A DNA stretch of 64,000 bases from Pichia kudriavzevii (taxonomy: Eukaryota > Ascomycota > Pichiomycetes > Pichiales > Pichiaceae). Below are positions 48,056-57,737 of this stretch, in pieces. The notes beneath the pieces are model-generated. The model was not told where the DNA came from. It saw only the letters and a program-made list of their open reading frames with translations, and made no database searches. The position numbers and the translations under genes are program-made. The DNA is taken from the NCBI RefSeq assembly GCF_003054445.1, contig NC_042509.1, forward strand, positions 1,116,001 to 1,180,000, in the 5' to 3' direction. Every line of letters begins with the position of its first letter. Position 1 is the stretch's first letter.

Positions 48056-50137
48056 ATGGCTACTGCAATAAAGGACAATGAACCACGTCGCCGGTCTATC
48101 TCTGTGTTTTCCAATGCTCGTGGCAGCGTCACATCGTCGACCGACCCGCTAAAGAGACGATCATTTTCTGTAAATAGGAAATCCTTTTCCTTAACTGGAG
48201 GATATACCACCACCAACACCGAAAATAGCAGAGATAATGCCTTGGATAGTATAGAAAACAAGAAGATGCGTTCAAATAGTACAAGGGGGAAGCAAAATAA
48301 GAGGTTTTTTTCATCTCCACAATTCTCCTCCTCTACTCCTAATCTAATTGGAAATGAAACCACCACCAAATACATCGATTCGGAGCTGAATTTAGCTCAC
48401 AAGTCGATCTTTGTTGGTGACACCGAGCTTACGATACCTACCGTGGTCTATAAATGTTGTGATTTCCTCAAATATACAGCACCGGTGGAAGGTCTATTTA
48501 GAATGAATGGATCCATCAAACAAATCAACCAAATAGAGATGGATTTATACAGAAACATAGAATCATATGTTTTCACTATCAACGACGAAAACACAAATGG
48601 CCTTCATTCGTCCCCAAATACAAACGTATCCACAGCACATGACATTGCCGTAGTCCTGAAGAGATGGATATCAAAATTAGATGATGGGATCATAACGGCA
48701 GATGTTTATCATGAGCTGGCACATCTAAGCAAGGCTTCGTATACACATTTTGACGACGAGTTGAGCGAGGTTGAGCATAAAGGCGATGGAGATATGTCCG
48801 ATAATGAGAGTCTGATCGATATGGATCGTCTCCTTGAGTCCCCCATTAAGAATACAGAAGGTATACAGAGCGAACATCCTAGTTCCTTTACAAGCTCTTC
48901 AAAAATTTCAACATTTACATCACTTTATTCATTACCACTATCAAAACTACCCATTGAGAACCTTCACTTGACTCTCTATTTGTTAGACTTTTTGAATTTC
49001 ATGTCACAACCATCGATATCCTCAATTACTAAAATGAACGATTCCAATTTGGCAAAAGTTTTCCAGTTGAATTTTTTCAAAAGTGTAGATCTAATAGTTG
49101 GTACAAAGAGTTTCAGCACAGAAGATCTAAAGTCATCCTATCATACAAACGAAGAGCTACTAAAAGCTTTGATCAAAGATTCTGGAACTATTATTAAAGA
49201 CCTGGCTACCTTTATAAAGGAAAATGATTATCAAATACAGCATATACTAAAATCTCATTCAGCATCCCACGCAAGTAAAAGGACGCCAAATACTACATAT
49301 GTTCTCTCCCAGCAGTTGAATAATTCCCAATCTTCCTTTACAAGTAAAGGGACCCCCCTCTACTCCCAAGGAAACCATTCATTTGATCACATCTCCTCGT
49401 ACCCAAGACAAAGGGATTTGAGCACGTACCTCGAAACTTGCGTTGAGAGAAGCATACCGTCGACACCATTGGCAAATGATCGTCCACGTTCGGATGTGTT
49501 CGGCGAATATCCCGAAGGTGTTCCTGATTTCCTTAATGATCCAACGTCGCAAAAGACCCATACATTACCTGCTCCTGAAGAAGAGAAAAACAAGGAGATT
49601 GTTGTAATGAAGAGGCAGAATCCAAAGCGAAGGAGTATATTTGGGATATTCAATAAGAGGAAATCGTCTCTGGGTATGGAACTTGAACAGAACTCAGGTT
49701 ATCAACAGCATCAGCAACCTCTACAACATCATGAAAATTCCAATCACGATCATCATCATCGTCCTGCCTCCTCTCGTAAAAAATCGCATGATATCCTGAA
49801 AGCACACCCAAATTCCACGTCGAATTCATTGGCCGTTCTAGCTGAACCAGTCAACCACCATACAAGGAATGTCGATGTAGGAACCGCTAAACAAACCTTG
49901 AGCGCACAGAGCAGTCGTAACCACAACCCTATCAAAGAAAACGCCAACACCAAGACGGAAGAAACGAGGAGACAGCACAAGTTCGACTCAAGTACAACTA
50001 ATGAGAACCCAAAGATTGCTAGAAATCCCGCAACTAGGAAACATACAGATGATACAAACAATGTCTCAGGGGCACCTACTACATCAACGCCGTCACATAA
50101 GCGATTCTCCTTGTTCAAGTTTATGAAATCCCAGTAA
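48056..50137 (+). CDS. Rho GTPase-activating protein, probably Sac7/Bag7-like
   Basis: Stimulates GTP hydrolysis on a Rho-type GTPase, most likely in cell-wall and actin control. The RhoGAP domain occupies about residues 125-400: TIPTVVYKCCDFL, the arginine-finger strand VEGLFRMNGS, HDIAVVLKRWISKLDDGI, and after an acidic insert of about 75 residues LPIENLHLTLYLLDFLNF and SNLAKVFQ. The N-terminus is Arg/Ser-rich (RRRSISVF, RRSFSV, likely kinase sites), and the C-terminal 290 residues are disordered with basic motifs (RRSIFGIFNKRKS, HKRFSLFKFMKS). The first-half pattern is nearest to Sac7/Bag7, but the insert and the tail prevent a firm name. 693 residues. Confidence 0.8.
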   Translation: MATAIKDNEPRRRSISVFSNARGSVTSSTDPLKRRSFSVNRKSFSLTGGYTTTNTENSRDNALDSIENKKMRSNSTRGKQNKRFFSSPQFSSSTPNLIGNETTTKYIDSELNLAHKSIFVGDTELTIPTVVYKCCDFLKYTAPVEGLFRMNGSIKQINQIEMDLYRNIESYVFTINDENTNGLHSSPNTNVSTAHDIAVVLKRWISKLDDGIITADVYHELAHLSKASYTHFDDELSEVEHKGDGDMSDNESLIDMDRLLESPIKNTEGIQSEHPSSFTSSSKISTFTSLYSLPLSKLPIENLHLTLYLLDFLNFMSQPSISSITKMNDSNLAKVFQLNFFKSVDLIVGTKSFSTEDLKSSYHTNEELLKALIKDSGTIIKDLATFIKENDYQIQHILKSHSASHASKRTPNTTYVLSQQLNNSQSSFTSKGTPLYSQGNHSFDHISSYPRQRDLSTYLETCVERSIPSTPLANDRPRSDVFGEYPEGVPDFLNDPTSQKTHTLPAPEEEKNKEIVVMKRQNPKRRSIFGIFNKRKSSLGMELEQNSGYQQHQQPLQHHENSNHDHHHRPASSRKKSHDILKAHPNSTSNSLAVLAEPVNHHTRNVDVGTAKQTLSAQSSRNHNPIKENANTKTEETRRQHKFDSSTTNENPKIARNPATRKHTDDTNNVSGAPTTSTPSHKRFSLFKFMKSQ

Positions 50138-50518
50138 AGTCCAACCCAACATGACCCAGTTTTTGTAATTTTACATTCTTGGCTTTTATCATTCAGCACA
50201 AATAATAGGTGTGCATATGCACACAACAACGCGAGTGACGGTGCTATGAGAATATGCCCCATTGGCTTTATAAATCTATTTATTCGTATACTGTCTTTAG
50301 AAGTTCAACTATGAAAATGAACGGCCAGGATTAACCCCACATTTTTTTTTGCCTCTTGATATGCGAAATAAATGATAGAACTTTCAAGTGATTCGAGTAT
50401 CACCCCCGAAACATGAAACTCACGATATATTTTCAGCATAACTTTTTTTTCTCTTTTCCCTGACCACGAGTGACCCGGCTGTTTCCTCTGAGAAAAAGAC
50501 CAAACTAGTACAATCAGT
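50138..50518. promoter_or_regulatory. RhoGAP 3' region and SNF3-type promoter
   Basis: 381 bases with no coding signal. It has two long T runs and AT-rich termination-like sequence near 50270-50290. No recognised factor site. Confidence 0.4.
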
Positions 50519-52648
50519 ATGAAAGGCAGCCCCAGACGCAGTTCATCTACGGGTGTGCAGATCTCAGGGACGAGTGGCAGGCAGCCGTCTCCCTTGGAGA
50601 CTAAAGAATCAAGAAATCGAATATACAAAACTATAAAGAAATCCATTCAAAAGATAAACCCAGACAGAGAAACCAAAATGCGAAAGATAATGGCGTCTAA
50701 GCCACGCAGCAAGAACCAAAAGCGCAAGTCTTCCTTTATGGCCATATATGTGGGGCTGTTAACGGCACTCGGGGGATTTTTGTATGGGTATGACACAGGT
50801 ATAATCAATGGACTACTTGAAACGAAGTATGTTATGGCACACTTCACTAGAGGCGGCAAAACAAATTTTGACTCAGCTGAGAGAGCCATAATAACCTCCA
50901 TTTTATCCTTGGGTACGTTATTTGGATCGTTGATTTCCCCAATTATTTCTGACACACATGGCAGGAAATTTTGCATGGTTGTCACACTCATAATTTTCAA
51001 CATTGGCACAATTGTTCAAATAGTCCACGGATCTTATGGGCTGATTCTCTCCGGTAGGTTTATCAATGGTATTGGTGTCGGCGCTATTTCGTCTATAATT
51101 CCATTGTACCAGGCAGAGGTCTCGCCAAAATGGATCAGAGGTGTATGTATTTCATTCTACCAGTTGGCGATAACAATTGGGTTACTCGTCTCAAGTGCCA
51201 TATCTCAAGCGACTAGAAATATAAATGACGAAAGGTGTTTCCGAATTCCTATTGGGTTGCAGTTCGTTTGGTGTGCCTTCTTACTAGGTGGATTGCTAAC
51301 ATTACCGGAATCTCCCCGATTCTACGTAATGATTGGAGATATCGATGGGGCAATCATTTCACTCTCACGTTTTCGTCGGCTGACTATTGATGATAATGAA
51401 TTAATTGAGGAATTAATTGAAATCAAGGCCACGCATGATTACGAAACAAGCACAGGATCCATAAGTTATTTGGACTGTTTCAAAAGCTCCAAGGGCAGAT
51501 CACATCAACTAAAGAGGATGGTCACAAGTATGGCTTTACAACTCTTTCAACAGGCATCCGGAATAAACTTTATATTTTATTACGGGGTGAATTTCTTTGT
51601 TGCAACAGGCGTTAACGAATCATACCTAATGTCTTTCATAACATATGCCGTAAATGTTGTATGCACAATCCCGGGGATATTGGTGGTTGATAAACTCGGT
51701 AGACGGAAACTATTGATGATTGGTGCATTGGGTATGACTATTTCAAATTTTATCATTGCCTTTGTTGGATTAAATTCAAATACTGTAATCGTCAATAAAG
51801 TTATGTTGTCCTTTGTTTGTACCTTTATTGCGTTTTTTGCAGCATCTTGGGGGCCAGTCGTTTGGGTCGTCACTGGTGAATTGTTTAGTTTATCCGTAAG
51901 ACAGAAGGCCGTTTCATTATCTGCAAGCATGAACTGGATTGTCAATTTTGTGTTTGCATATTCAACACCATACCTTATTGATCAAGGGAACCATACCGCC
52001 TCTATCGGTGCCAAGATATTCTTTCTTTGGGGGTCTCTGAATCTAGCAGGTTTTTTATTTACATTTTTGTTTGTCTATGAGACAGAAGGGTTGATGTTAG
52101 AAGAGGTGGATGAGTTATACCATAGGTGTTCGTATGCGTTTCAATCACACAAGTATAATAAGGAGATACAAAATGGAAGCGAACAGAGAACGGGTGAAGA
52201 AGAAACACAGCATGATGAAAAATCCAAAACTAACCATGAATCCGTAATGACAAGCGTAAATACCTCAGGCTCAGGTGACTGTGAAGAATCCGAGAGTATC
52301 TATTCTCCAATGGACTATTTAAACCGTTGGGCGGAGAAGCGTCAACGCAATAGCATTTTGAATGAAAACATTCTTACGAGACCCACCAACGAATTGCCCC
52401 AATCTCTTGAACTCACTCTCTCGGATGAAAATTCGGGCTCTTCGGGAGCAGGTAGTCAGGAAATACCTTTGGACTTCAATTTCAGTCACGGGTTATACGG
52501 TGAAACCGTAGAACACTCGCCTCAGCCGAACCTGGATGACAACGAACCACATGAAGATGAAGAAGAGTATCATGCCCAGCTCGATGATGTGATCAACTAC
52601 ATCAGTGAGCAATCGGGATTCGATTTACATCCACCTGGTGTGGACTAA
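50519..52648 (+). CDS. SNF3: Glucose sensor, non-transporting sugar-transporter homologue
   Basis: Plasma-membrane receptor that signals extracellular glucose through its C-terminal tail to the Std1/Mth1-Rgt1 pathway. The twelve-TM MFS core shows GGFLYGYDTGIINGLL, DTHGRK, PESPRFY, QQASGINFIFYYGVNFF (near-identical to Snf3), VVDKLGRRK and VYETEGLMLEEVDELY. Arg242 in FRIPIGLQ corresponds to Snf3 Arg229, the residue changed in the constitutive allele. A hydrophilic tail of about 180 residues, as in Snf3/Rgt2/Hgt4 and unlike ordinary hexose carriers, contains a LNRWAEKR motif and an acidic end. Synteny backs the name: the next five genes are those beside SNF3 in S. cerevisiae. The 709-residue length is shorter than Snf3 (884). 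Confidence 0.9.
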   Translation: MKGSPRRSSSTGVQISGTSGRQPSPLETKESRNRIYKTIKKSIQKINPDRETKMRKIMASKPRSKNQKRKSSFMAIYVGLLTALGGFLYGYDTGIINGLLETKYVMAHFTRGGKTNFDSAERAIITSILSLGTLFGSLISPIISDTHGRKFCMVVTLIIFNIGTIVQIVHGSYGLILSGRFINGIGVGAISSIIPLYQAEVSPKWIRGVCISFYQLAITIGLLVSSAISQATRNINDERCFRIPIGLQFVWCAFLLGGLLTLPESPRFYVMIGDIDGAIISLSRFRRLTIDDNELIEELIEIKATHDYETSTGSISYLDCFKSSKGRSHQLKRMVTSMALQLFQQASGINFIFYYGVNFFVATGVNESYLMSFITYAVNVVCTIPGILVVDKLGRRKLLMIGALGMTISNFIIAFVGLNSNTVIVNKVMLSFVCTFIAFFAASWGPVVWVVTGELFSLSVRQKAVSLSASMNWIVNFVFAYSTPYLIDQGNHTASIGAKIFFLWGSLNLAGFLFTFLFVYETEGLMLEEVDELYHRCSYAFQSHKYNKEIQNGSEQRTGEEETQHDEKSKTNHESVMTSVNTSGSGDCEESESIYSPMDYLNRWAEKRQRNSILNENILTRPTNELPQSLELTLSDENSGSSGAGSQEIPLDFNFSHGLYGETVEHSPQPNLDDNEPHEDEEEYHAQLDDVINYISEQSGFDLHPPGVD

Positions 52649-52938
52649 GAACACGTATTTACTATATAGAAAGATACATATCTAATATGTAATTCAAAAC
52701 ACATGAATAAGCACATTTTTTAATAAAAAGAGAGAAAGATAGATGCTGAGCCGACTTTTTTTTTATGCGCTGTTTTGCAAAATTCATGCGGGAGAGTTTG
52801 GAAAATGCTCATCACTCAGTTTCCCAGACACGTATACTGTAAACTTTAATACTTAGCACTACCTTTAAGGGCCAGGAATTTCTCATTACAACGTTGGTGT
52901 GTTCTCCCTTCTTTTATTTGTGTTTGGGAAAAGTGGCG

Positions 52939-54069
52939 ATGGTTACCAAAGAGGAGAAAGTAACGGACCTAGGCTCAGAGAATGAGGAAACTGGATTTTC
53001 CACGGCGTACAAGAAGGAGCATGTCTTTGAGCAAACTAGGGCACGTATAACCCAACAATCAGAGAAACTGAAGGATGGAGAAACACTAATCAATATCAAG
53101 AGAAGTGATTTGGCTCTGCACACGAAAAATACATTCTTAGAATTCTTCAATAATGTCATTAGGGCAATGTTCACACCGCAGGATGAAACAATCAAGAAAG
53201 AATGGTTCAAAGATCCCGGTAGTGAAACCATCCAAGAACTACTGGTATTTTATTTCTATAGGTGCATTTTGACTACGTTTTACCTTATCTATTCCATTTG
53301 CGCATTATATCAATATACAATCAATAGGCTGAAAGTTTATTTTTTAAGTTTGGCCTATAAGTGCAATGATGATCCAAGTGTGATTAGTGCAGATGTGAAT
53401 AAACTTCCAAAAATACCACGCCACTTGGCTGTTATTCTAAACTATAAGAGTGAACAAGAAGAAGGAGGAGGACTTGAGGGTCTATGTAATGATGGCGCAT
53501 CGATTGCTGCATGGTGTGTCTCGAGCGGTATACCAAGTCTAACAATTTACGAAGTCAATGGGATCCTAAACAAGTCAGTTCCCGAACTAACTAAGGCCAT
53601 CTTTAAGAAATTTGAGTCTTACTTTGGTAGTGAAAGTGTTCCAAATTTCCTGATAAAAGTTCCACATTTGAATTTATCCTATTCTGGCATTGATGGTGTT
53701 CTTGTGGATAACTCGAGCCAGCCGCAACCTGTGGAATATGATATTGAGGTCTCATTGTTGAGCCGAGTCGATGGCCGGTCAACTATAGTTGAGATGACCA
53801 AGGTTATGGCGCAGATGGTCAAAGCGGGAGAACTAGATAAGAGACACGTTAAAATGAAATTCTTGGACCACGAATTGAAGCAGTTGATTGGAGAAGAGCC
53901 TGACCTCATCATCCTCTTCCAACCATACTTGGATTTGCAAGGATATCCGCCATGGCATATCAGACTATCGGAGATGTACTGGGAACCAGATAACGAAAAC
54001 GTCTCTTACATTGTCTTCCTTCGAGCATTGCAGAAGTTTTCCACCTGCAAAGTCAATGTCGGTAAGTGA
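52939..54069 (+). CDS. NUS1: Dehydrodolichyl diphosphate synthase, Nus1/NgBR subunit
   Basis: Non-catalytic partner of the cis-prenyltransferases Rer2/Srt1 in ER dolichol synthesis. The 376-residue protein is as long as S. cerevisiae Nus1 (375). A hydrophobic segment (about residues 98-122) precedes a cis-prenyltransferase-like domain without the substrate Asp of the active enzymes. The C-terminal end, EPDLIILFQPYLDLQGYPPWHIRLSEMYW, is characteristic of Nus1. The frame is open upstream, but the first ATG is at 52939 and gives MVTKEEK. It lies between SNF3 and ARF1, exactly as in S. cerevisiae. Confidence 0.92.
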   Translation: MVTKEEKVTDLGSENEETGFSTAYKKEHVFEQTRARITQQSEKLKDGETLINIKRSDLALHTKNTFLEFFNNVIRAMFTPQDETIKKEWFKDPGSETIQELLVFYFYRCILTTFYLIYSICALYQYTINRLKVYFLSLAYKCNDDPSVISADVNKLPKIPRHLAVILNYKSEQEEGGGLEGLCNDGASIAAWCVSSGIPSLTIYEVNGILNKSVPELTKAIFKKFESYFGSESVPNFLIKVPHLNLSYSGIDGVLVDNSSQPQPVEYDIEVSLLSRVDGRSTIVEMTKVMAQMVKAGELDKRHVKMKFLDHELKQLIGEEPDLIILFQPYLDLQGYPPWHIRLSEMYWEPDNENVSYIVFLRALQKFSTCKVNVGK

Positions 54070-55391
54070 ACTGTAATGTTTATAAGAGTGATAGCAGTAT
54101 AAATACAAGAGTATATATTTGCAACCCTTTCTTTGCTTTGTATTACTGTCCTCTACTGTTAGTTTTGTCCCAATACACGCTTTCTCCTTTAAAACTGTAG
54201 TGTTTGATTACGTAATTATGGTATTTAGTTCGCGAAGGGCGCGTTTTGCCCTTTTGGCGAAAGTGGAAGAAGAGGCGAGGTGTTTCTCATGGAATTCTCG
54301 TCGCTGTTGCTGGCTTTGGGTTTGGCAGCCATCTAGAGAAGCTGTTTTTCGGTAATTGTTTGATTTGAGGACCTTGTACCAAGTAGCATCTGCAGGAACA
54401 AAAGCAAAAGGTATGTGTTAGATATAGGGTGGAGACGTGTTTTTCCTCCCTGACCCCTTAGTGGGTAGAGAAACAGAGACAAGACTATTCCAATGGCACT
54501 ATAGCAGTATGGCCGCATTTTAATGTTGACACGTAAGAGCATGGCAAGGGGCGATATTTCTTCAAGGCAAGAAAACCTGCGTAGAAGGATGGAAGAGGCA
54601 CACGTGTATCTTGGGATTGCCATGGTGTCCCACCATCAAATCGTATCACTGCCCCTCTAGTGATGGCTGCTTATCATGATCAACAACAGTGTTCTCATTG
54701 TTTTGATTGTGATTCATAATTTGTTTTTGGATTTTTTTTTTTTGCATATTTGCTATCGCAACTTACATGGCATATGGGAATGTTTTACGTGTCAGCTTAA
54801 TATACTGTTGTTACTATACATGCAGTTGTTATTGGAATAGTACTCTACAATTTTGGTGTTTTTTTTTTCTTGTGAGTTAATTCCTTGGAACTCATATTAT
54901 CATTTTTGGATGGGATATCTCTTTGCATGGCATGTCAATTACCATTGTATATCTACAAAGTTGATGTCCTTTGTGCTAACACGAAGCTAGTTCACATTTC
55001 TTCAGGAAGTGAATACAAATAAGAGGAACTCACCAGATGAAACTCTAACAGGTTATGTCAGTTGTCTAATTTGCCTTTTTTTTTTCATTTGCCTTTTGGA
55101 ATTTGTTTCTTTCTTTGACATTAAAATATGGGCAATGGATACATCAAGGCCAAGTATCTGCTTGTGGGCATCATACATTGTACCGTTGGATATTGTGTGA
55201 TTGTTTCTAACAATGCATAGTGTTTATTGGGAAAATGCGTGCTGGCTGTCATTTTAGCGCGCGTGTCATGCAGGAGTTCTTTGAATCTATTGATACAAGT
55301 GAAATCCACTCCAGGAATCATCAATAACACTAGCTGTATGTTTATCTACTAAACAGTTTACTAACCGATTTCACTTTAATTTCTATTATAG
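54070..55391. other. NUS1-ARF1 gap, largely a predicted ARF1 leader intron
   Basis: 1.3 kb without a protein gene. The left 340 bases hold the NUS1 3' end and the ARF1 promoter and first exon (a TATATATTT-like box near 54111). The rest, from 54411, is T-rich and ends in branch and acceptor signals directly at the ARF1 start codon. Short frames here are not credible. Confidence 0.6.
54411..55391 (+). other. Predicted 5'-UTR intron of ARF1
   Basis: The acceptor half is strong: TACTAAC at 55359-55365, a T-rich stretch without AG, and TATAG ending at 55391, one base before the ATG. The best donor upstream is AAAAG|GTATGT at 54411, giving a 981-base intron. A nearer GTATGT at 55336 would leave only 56 bases and about 28 from donor to branch, too little for usual yeast splicing. 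The acceptor is firmer than the donor. Confidence 0.6.
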
Positions 55392-55937
<546 letters not shown>

Positions 55938-56542
55938 ATAACCTAAAATTTTAATTTTATATTGTTATTTAAATTATCTGATTCTTTAGTTGCTTGTACC
56001 TAACCTTTTATCCTCCTCTTCTTCAACCTAAATAAAAAAAAGTATTATGATTGTAATTATAATTAATCTACAAACTCAACTCATTGGCCCTAGTTCTTAT
56101 CCTTATCGAACCCAGTAGTTATTTTTAGTCCCTCCCAGGACCTTCCTTTCAACAATAGAAGTATATCCTCAATTTATGACTACTTTTCCTGATTGGGAAC
56201 TCATATTTCACGTGACTTATCTTTCCGTTTTAAGTATCCACCCCGCCCACCACTAGTTTATAAGTACACTTAGTTTTTCGCAGTCACATAAATTTTTCTT
56301 CGCTCTCTAGTAGGGGGGGAGGAGGAATATTGCAGGGAAACACCTTACCGAATTGCAGCGGCTGGTGGAGGAAATGCTCCCCCAATGGGGAATCACCTTC
56401 TCGGCTGGGAAAATCGTCTTCCTAGTCTCTGCAAAGATTTCACTGTGTATAGGTAATTCAAGTTTGAAAATAATTGTGTGCTTGAAGTTGGAGCCCTTTA
56501 CGAACCTCTTGAAAGCATCCGTAAATTAGATCAACAGACAAA
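55938..56542. promoter_or_regulatory. ARF1 3' region and RPL35 promoter
   Basis: 605 bases. A perfect TCACGTGA palindrome stands at 56208-56215, 328 bases before the RPL35 ATG, followed by a CCACCCCGCCCACC stretch and a TTTATAAGT box. A Cbf1-type box is a known ribosomal-protein promoter element in yeasts outside the Saccharomyces group. Confidence 0.6.
56208..56215. promoter_or_regulatory. Cbf1-type TCACGTGA palindrome of the RPL35 promoter
   Basis: Perfect eight-base palindrome TCACGTGA, 328 bases upstream of the RPL35 start codon. Confidence 0.6.
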
Positions 56543-57421
56543 ATGGTATGTACAATACGTAACCTGAGGATTATATTGCTGACATGGTATTAGCAGATTA
56601 GTTATGCAGGCGAATCACGGAGAATTATATGAAATTGAAGATCAACTCAAAGAGACAATGTTTTGGATAAAGAAGATATAATTTTAGATATGAACTACAT
56701 GCATTCATCCTGTTTTTACATTGGTTAGTTGTCTTCGTATTTTAGCAATTTGAAATGTCAAAGATAAAATCTACTATAGCAAAAAATAATTGATTGAAAG
56801 GATATATTTTTTTAAGTTTTGAAAGTGAAGACATACTTCCCATGGTAGACTATTGTTTGAATAATCTGCAGAGACGAGATTGCAATAAAACAATTAGGAC
56901 TAAAACATGTATAAAAACGTTTCACTCTCATGGGAAAATAAATTCCAAAACAAATTTATGCAAAGTCACTTGTGCCATGCAACCAACAAATATTCCTAGA
57001 TTCAGAATACAAAAGCAAACCGGTATACTAACATTGATTGTTTACTACCATTATATTATAGGCTGGATTAAAGGCATACGAATTAAGAACTAAGTCTAAG
57101 GAACAATTAGAAGAACAACTCGTTGACTTAAAGAAGGAACTTGCAGACTTAAAGGTCCAAAAGGTCTCCAAGCAATTTGTTCCAAAGATCAAGACTGTCA
57201 GAAAGGACATTGCTAGAGTCTTGACTGTCATTAACGCACAACAAAGAGCTTCTGTCAGAGCTTTCTACGAAGGTAAGAAGTACATTCCAAAGGAATTGAG
57301 AGCTAAGAAGACCAGAGCTTTAAGAAGAGCTTTAACCAAGGAACAAAAGTCTTTAAAGACTGAAAGAGCAAGAAAGTTAGCTATTGCTTACCCAGTCAAG
57401 TCTTTTGCTCTTAAGGCTTAA
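56543..57421 (+). CDS. RPL35: 60S ribosomal protein L35 (uL29), one intron
   Basis: Large-subunit protein near the peptide exit tunnel. Exon 1 is only the ATG (56543-56545) and exon 2 is 57062-57421, together 120 residues, the exact family length. The protein begins MAGLKAYELRTKSKEQLEEQL and ends AYPVKSFALKA, nearly identical to yeast Rpl35. S. cerevisiae RPL35A and RPL35B also have an intron directly after the ATG. Codon use is strongly biased to AAG, AGA, GCT, as in other highly expressed genes. Splice signals are given under the intron. Confidence 0.97.
56546..57061 (+). other. RPL35 intron after the start codon
   Basis: 516 bases: GTATGT at 56546-56551, TACTAAC at 57026-57032, and TATAG ending at 57061, with no AG between branch and acceptor. 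I looked for box C/D and H/ACA patterns inside and saw no convincing snoRNA. Confidence 0.95.
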
Positions 57422-57737
57422 ATTTGTTTTATATAATCTTAGTTTGTCAACTTCAATTTTATATATAATCTAATCCTACTTAGTACAGTCAACAGCTGTG
57501 GTTTTTTTTTACCCTAAGGTAGAGAGTATGCTTGCTTTCCATAGGTGTACATCCAAACAAAAGGGGAGCTTGCGTCATTGGCACAAGTAGTTTAAAAACG
57601 TCAAATACTTAAGCGAAATAAATTATGTAAATCAGTTATTTAATAAATCAAAGGAGTGGCAAATTGTAGATAGTTAACACCAAGAATTCCAACTGCCTTT
57701 TATCCATTCACGGGTGATCCACTAGTCCCTAACGAAA
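57422..57737. promoter_or_regulatory. RPL35 3' region and UFD2 promoter
   Basis: 316 bases, AT-rich, no gene. An ACCCTAA sequence near 57511-57517 resembles a Tbf1 site, but it lies downstream of RPL35 and in front of UFD2, so I give it little weight. Confidence 0.4.

Noticed and set aside
54119-55200. Small frames between NUS1 and ARF1
   Set aside because: No conserved motif, mostly hydrophobic T-run translations, and the region is better explained as promoter plus intron.
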